DNA from: Telmatactis stephensoni
Lineage: Eukaryota > Cnidaria > Anthozoa > Actiniaria > Isophelliidae
Direction of reading: 5' to 3'
Assembly: GCA_029948255.1 (NCBI GenBank)
Contig: JALIZF010001816.1
Location: 434,001 to 498,000 of the forward strand
Length of the DNA: 64,000 nt
Part shown: piece by piece, positions 59,764-64,000 of the stretch
Layout: each line of letters begins with the position of its first letter
Numbering within the stretch: the first letter of the stretch is position 1
Program-made: the position numbers and the translations under genes
Notes under the pieces: generated by a model
Databases searched by the model: none
Told to the model about the DNA's origin: nothing
What the model saw: the letters and a program-made list of their open reading frames with translations, nothing else

Positions 59764-60836
59764 TAGAAATGTCACTATCCATCGAAGAGAATCTGACAAA
59801 TAGTCAGCTATACTATTTTAATCTCACGCCTATGTAAGGGCATACAAATAAGGTCTCAGGCAAAAACACGGTTTTTGGATTTTTTTTTCTATCTAGACAA
59901 AAACAGAAGTGGATACAGTTAATTCAAATCTTCACAGACTGTATTTTATGGTTTTGATGGAATTCTATTTCAAAAATTCACGTACCATACTTTTCGAGTT
60001 CATTGTATACAATTGAATGCTTTTTACAAGAGAAAATGCGTGACAGAACCGGGGTCAAGCTAGAAAGCTGGCTCTCTTTGAAATAAAACAGAAACGAACC
60101 TGTCAAAAAACAGAAGCGGTTTTGAAAACCCCATGCTTTGCTGAATGATACATGCATGATTCACGGGAATCCGTTCAAATTTAGTACCGAACTTTCGATG
60201 ATTTTTATGTTCGTTCTAACGGTTGGGTATCGCCTCTGAAGACATCCAAAGATTCATAGCCTCGAGAAGCTAAAGAAAAGTAGATTTACCGAGCCATTAG
60301 GATGTTGTGCGCACAAAATGAAGAGGATGGTGGCAATTATATAACAATGACTACTCATAAGGTAATGAAGAACCTTTCTTCTGTGTGCACGCACATGGTC
60401 AAGTGACGTAATATTTGGCTAATGTATCGAATTTGATTTTATAACGTGGAAATAATAATACTATACCTAAAACATTGCTTACACGCTGTAATCATTATAT
60501 TTTGAGCTAACTGGTATAAATTTCTTAAAAAGAGAGAGGTTGGCACCGAAAAGAGCAAATGTTCCAAATGTATGGGCAATTTTCTATCAGGAAAATGAGG
60601 TATTGATGATTCAAACCAAACAGAAATCGGACTATGATCAGAAAGAAATATTTGCTTTCTTACTGTAAACTATTTTTAAAACACTATTAAAAAGATGATT
60701 CTCTAGTTCAACTCACGCTTATTTATCGGTATTCTAATAGAATTCCGAAAATTTCAGCCATTTCATATTTCTTATACTAGTAATTTTCCAGACGATTTTA
60801 AATTATCCGACTATTTATTTTTTTATCTGTTGCGCC
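59764..60836. other. Right-arm DNA without a gene
   Basis: Mirror of 52107-53179; nothing supported. Confidence 0.4.
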
Positions 60837-61118
60837 TTATGTTTTATCATTGAAAATAAAAATTAAAAAAAACAAAAAAACACACACAGAGACAACAGTT
60901 GATTTCACTTCAAACACTTTATTTATCATTACAACGATAAAATCAGTCCATTTCTCTACATTTGATTTTCTCCATTCATTTATAAGAGATTTTTTCAGTT
61001 TCTTGATTCCTGACACAGTTTTTAAAATGACATAATACCGGTCCAAGCGATCGTATTTTAACATTTCAAAACCACTGACTGGTGGCGTTACATCTTTCAA
61101 AGCTTTTCTTCGCCCCAT
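60837..61118 (-). CDS. Hypothetical 93-codon ORF (right arm)
   Basis: Mirror of 51825-52106, identical translation. Confidence 0.35.
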   Translation of the reverse strand: MGRRKALKDVTPPVSGFEMLKYDRLDRYYVILKTVSGIKKLKKSLINEWRKSNVEKWTDFIVVMINKVFEVKSTVVSVCVFLFFLIFIFNDKT

Positions 61119-61127
61119 GTAAGGTAA

Positions 61128-61240
61128 TCCGGAACTAGGCTGGATTCCGGATCCTATGGCCTGGATTCCGGATCCCAGTCGCTCGGATTCCGGATTCTAG
61201 TCAATGGATTCCGGATTCCAGTGGCTGGATTCCGGATTCC
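61128..61240 (-). repeat. GGAATCCGGAATCCA tandem repeat, right arm
   Basis: Mirror of 51703-51815. Confidence 0.85.
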
Positions 61241-61298
61241 AAAATTTCTAATAGTTTTCAAGAAGCTGGAAAATACATTTTAAAGCTTTGGCCAAGAA

Positions 61299-61508
61299 AT
61301 GTATTGTCTATGCAAGACTATGTATCATAATCAAGTATACGTATATAATCCATTGTTCAGTCTTCGCAATCAGTACACAAAAGGCGAGCTCGATCGAACG
61401 TACAATACTGCTATCTCTGAGTTTTTCACTTTCGTTAGAAATAATACGAGTAATTGGTTTGATTTGTTCATTGGTGCTTCAGTTTCTAATTTTGCCAGTT
61501 CTGTATGA
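61299..61508 (+). CDS. Hypothetical 69-codon ORF (right arm)
   Basis: Mirror of 51435-51644, identical translation. Confidence 0.3.
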   Translation: MYCLCKTMYHNQVYVYNPLFSLRNQYTKGELDRTYNTAISEFFTFVRNNTSNWFDLFIGASVSNFASSV

Positions 61509-62152
61509 ATGGCGAACCTTGTAGTTCTTCTCGCGGAAAAGCTAACACCTTCCAGACGGGTTGGTGCCGTGACTGCTCTAAACTGAGTCGCTTCTTGTTT
61601 TGTTTTTCTTCTTTCTAATTTTGTATTTTATTGACAAACGGTCACCCATAAACTTATTTCATCATACTGTTGACACCAGCTAGCAGTTTGTTCATTGATG
61701 TCAATAACGGTATGCCAATGATAAACCTCCCGGTGGTCTGATCTTTATATGAACTTGATGACAGATATAATACAATTCCTGATTACAATCAAGTAATATT
61801 AGCTGGCTGAATTAACAGCTTACAGAGGAGGTGAGGGGTGGGGAAAAGGCAAGAATTATCATGGCCTTCTGGATTCCAGTTCTGAACTTATAAGTGAACC
61901 AAAGGGATTTTAATTTTTCTTTTCTTATTTCATCATCATACTTTTCTATTCGTAAATACTTTCATTTATAAATATAAATATATCGATTTTGCAAGGGCCA
62001 CTGGGCTTCATACCCAAGATATAAGAACGCGTTATTTAATTAAATACCGTGCATGTGGTTTCGAAAATGTGATCTATAAAAAAATGATATTCGTCAAATA
62101 CAATATTTTTTCATTTCATGTGCACAATAATATAAGCACGTCTAATAAGTTC

Positions 62153-62423
62153 GATATTTTTTTTCATTGGGTTTAATTGCAATACATATATTTTATAAAT
62201 CCACCAGAGAATGTTTGTTTAAAATATTTTTATTGAAGGAATAAATAAGTTTGAAATAACAAAAATTTAAAAAAATATATAATTTACAAACATTTTGGTT
62301 TTTTTTTTTTTCATTGGGCTTATTTGCAATACATATATTTTATAAATCAAGCAGAGAATGTTGGTTTAAAATATTTTTATTGAAGGAATAAAAACAAAAA
62401 TTTAAAAATGTATAATTTAAGAA
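62153..62423 (-). repeat. Tandemly duplicated 3' region with poly(A) signals, right arm
   Basis: Mirror of 50520-50790; its homopolymer is one base shorter than in the left arm. Confidence 0.85.
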
Positions 62424-62440
62424 AATGTATCATCATGAAG

Positions 62441-62950
62441 TTACACAAGTTTTTGCTTTTTTCGTGACAGTTTGGGTTTAGAGTATTTCACGGTTTCTTC
62501 TTCTTCTTCTTCTTCTTCTTCATCACGGCACTTTCGTTTGGATTTTTTCGACTGTTCTGGATCATCATATTCATCAAACCATTTAAAGTATGAACAAGGA
62601 ATATCAGGCACTTTGACATTACAAGAAAAATATAGCCTTTCGTTGTTTCTAAAGGAAGAACTTATACCAAGTCTGGCAAAGAGTTGATGTTCACACTTTG
62701 GAATGTGTTTTCTTTCGATGACGATGTCGTCTAGTTTTTCTTGAAGTAAACAAAGTTCGTCTCGCTTCAATCTCATGTTACATCCCAGGTCAAGTTTATG
62801 AAGAGCTTGATCTTTTTCGGGACTGGCTTTCATCTTCAACACCTCTCTCATTTTCTTGAAATCTACTACTTGGCCACACGTAAAAATAGATTCACCATTT
62901 TTACACTGAAAAGATTTGGCTTTTTCTCCACAGAAACAAACAAACTCCAT
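62441..62950 (-). CDS. GRF-like zinc-finger protein, 169 aa (right arm)
   Basis: Mirror of 49992-50501 with an identical translation, including the NNERLYFSC and CSYFKWFDE finger residues. It is transcribed towards the palindrome centre, away from the GTPase. Confidence 0.75.
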   Translation of the reverse strand: MEFVCFCGEKAKSFQCKNGESIFTCGQVVDFKKMREVLKMKASPEKDQALHKLDLGCNMRLKRDELCLLQEKLDDIVIERKHIPKCEHQLFARLGISSSFRNNERLYFSCNVKVPDIPCSYFKWFDEYDDPEQSKKSKRKCRDEEEEEEEEETVKYSKPKLSRKKQKLV

Positions 62951-62990
62951 ACTGCTTCAGTTGATTTCTAACCCAATTCTCAATGTCGTG

Positions 62991-62998
62991 TTTTATAT
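62991..62998 (-). promoter_or_regulatory. TATA box for the GRF-like gene, right arm
   Basis: Mirror of the ATATAAAA element at 49944-49951. Confidence 0.5.
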
Positions 62999-62999
62999 T

Positions 63000-63415
63000 T
63001 ACTTCTCCTCTCCCCTCCTCGTCCCTTCCCTTCTCTCTCCTCCTCTCTCCTCATCCCCCCTCCTCTTTCTATACTCCTCCCTCCTCCTCCCCCCTCCTCT
63101 AACTATACTCTCCCCCTCCTCCCCCCTCCTCTAACTATACTCCTCGTCCTCCTCCCCCCTCCTCTAACTGTACTCCTCCCTCCTCCTCCCCCCTCCTCTT
63201 TCTATACTCCTCCCCTCCTCCCTCCTCCTCTTTCTATACTCCTCCCCTCCTCCTCACTCCTCTAACTATACTCCTCCCTCCTCCTCCCCACTCCTCCCCC
63301 CTCCTCTTTCTATACTCCTCCCTCCTCCTCCCCCCTCCTCTTTCTATACTCCTCCCTCCTCCTCCCCCCTCCTCTTTCTATACTCCTCCTCCCCTCCTCA
63401 CTCCTCTAACCTTCC
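63000..63415 (-). repeat. GA-rich minisatellite, right arm
   Basis: Read on the minus strand it has at least eight GAGTATA(G)AAAGAGGAGG or GTTAGAGGAGG units. The order and number of units differ from the left arm, and the tract is about 13 bp longer. Confidence 0.9.
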
Positions 63416-63522
63416 ATAAGGTTAATTCCATCCCTTATATACTACTTTTGTATGTGATTTTACACCTTTTTGTTTTCAGAAGTTCTATGTACTGGTCTGC
63501 GTAGACGGGAATTCAATCAAAG

Positions 63523-64000
63523 ATGGTTGATCAAATGACATCTTTACGAAATACAAGTATTTTGGAATTCGTTTTAGATGGTCCACCTGGTGTCGGAAAA
63601 TCTTCCTTCCTACGTCATTTTAGGCGGTCTGCTTTAACTTATATGATAGCGTCTGGAATGTTTGTTCAAGGACCTTGCTTTGACTTTGGTGGAAGGCAAG
63701 TCGAAACTCGTTTCAACGAATTAAACGAACTCAATTTGAACCTAGATTTGAGCAGAAGTGGAAGACGTTTTTGGAATTCCGCGAACGTCATCATTGAGAT
63801 GTTTGCAATAAACGAGCCAAGAACTCTAGAAGAAGTGATTCATCACAGGATTCCTTATCTTCACCAAAGATACCCAAAGAAGCCGATCCTTTTGGTCGGA
63901 AACAAGAATGACCTCAGGCAAGACACCTCAAAACAGCCTCTTCTCTTTCCATTGGAATGTGGACAGTGTCTTGCTGATATCTGTGGCGTGAAAAGGTATG
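63523..64000 (+). CDS. Divergent Rho-family-like small GTPase (5' part, runs off the window)
   Basis: The frame is open from the ATG at 63523 to the window end (159 codons). It has a P-loop GPPGVGKS (residues 20-27), VIIEMFAINEPRTLEEV (about 89-105, the fourth-strand region that in Rho reads like FSLxxPxSxENV), LVGNKNDLR (124-132, NKxD base recognition) and CLADICGVKRY near the end, where Rho proteins have LAxxIGAxxY before ECSA. The switch II region lacks the DTAGQ motif: DFGGRQVETRF stands near that place, so GTP hydrolysis may be lost. A pyrimidine tract and CAG at 63470-63480 look like a splice acceptor, so an upstream leader exon is possible. It starts 76 bp beyond the right arm and has no mirror in this window. 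It could be a host gene or part of the acquired block. Confidence 0.7.
   Translation, partial: MVDQMTSLRNTSILEFVLDGPPGVGKSSFLRHFRRSALTYMIASGMFVQGPCFDFGGRQVETRFNELNELNLNLDLSRSGRRFWNSANVIIEMFAINEPRTLEEVIHHRIPYLHQRYPKKPILLVGNKNDLRQDTSKQPLLFPLECGQCLADICGVKRY

Larger units (their letters stand above)
49508..63447. repeat. Large palindrome, two inverted arms of about 6.8 kb
   Basis: Positions x and 112943-x are complementary from 56290/56653 outward to about 50650/62290, and x and 112942-x from there to the purine-rich tract. The arms end near 49508 and 63447. Seen differences are a poly-A of 14 versus 13 (near 50631/62299), one substitution (55931/57012) and a reorganised purine-rich tract. Every gene listed for one arm has an identical mirror in the other. 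Confidence 0.97.

Noticed and set aside
62472..62687. Serine-rich ORF and its mirror at 50255-50470
   Set aside because: Antisense shadow of the Glu run in the GRF-like gene.
49508..63447. Polinton/Maverick or adintovirus interpretation of the palindrome
   Set aside because: No DNA polymerase B, integrase, capsid or packaging ATPase frame was seen in either arm; the viral origin stays open but unsupported.

Overview
The window looks like nuclear DNA of an invertebrate animal. It is AT-rich, with spliced genes, GT-AG introns, consensus poly(A) signals, metazoan gene families (GPAM, POMK, complexin) and a very dense load of short inverted-repeat elements, tRNA-derived SINEs, LINE, BEL/Pao and Penelope-like debris. 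The repeat style fits an anthozoan cnidarian such as a stony coral, but that is inference; no marker here fixes the species.

Layout. 1-1155: end of a dispersed repeat, a tetranucleotide microsatellite and the GPAM leader. 1156-16339 (+): a complete 26-coding-exon GPAM/GPAT1 gene (847 codons when the exons are joined), whose introns carry many MITEs, two SINEs and a 22-bp minisatellite. 19207-19608 (+): an intronless complexin-like gene with a cysteine-rich tail. 21343-24726 (-): a complete two-exon POMK gene, tail-to-tail with complexin. About 25-35 kb: no gene I can support; stacked non-autonomous transposons, several with readable target-site duplications. 35-39.1 kb: a decayed LINE split by a 2.9-kb hAT-like insertion (8-bp duplication) that itself holds a near-perfect fold-back of two Penelope-like ends. 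39.3-48 kb: 9-bp-TSD elements, a broken BEL/Pao pol, a Penelope GIY-YIG fragment and a tRNA-Tyr-like gene.

49508-63447 is a near-perfect palindrome: arms of about 6.8 kb around a 362-bp spacer (56291-56652). Each arm carries a zinc-finger protein with GRF-like cysteines, a Fic-domain protein, a 71-codon ORF starting 37 bp outside an intronless tRNA-Tyr gene, small ORFs and the same decayed LINE. Just outside the right arm an open frame begins that resembles a divergent Rho-family GTPase and runs off the window. Tight gene spacing, a TATA box close to a start codon and a poly(A) signal overlapping a stop codon make part of the arm look virus-like or mobile, but no hallmark viral gene was seen. 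The palindrome may be real or an assembly artefact; it is the most interesting object here.

How the genes relate: GPAM (first step of glycerolipid synthesis), complexin (SNARE regulation) and POMK (dystroglycan O-mannose phosphorylation) are unrelated housekeeping or neuro-muscular genes. The Fic, GRF, tRNA and GTPase set is a separate and probably acquired block.
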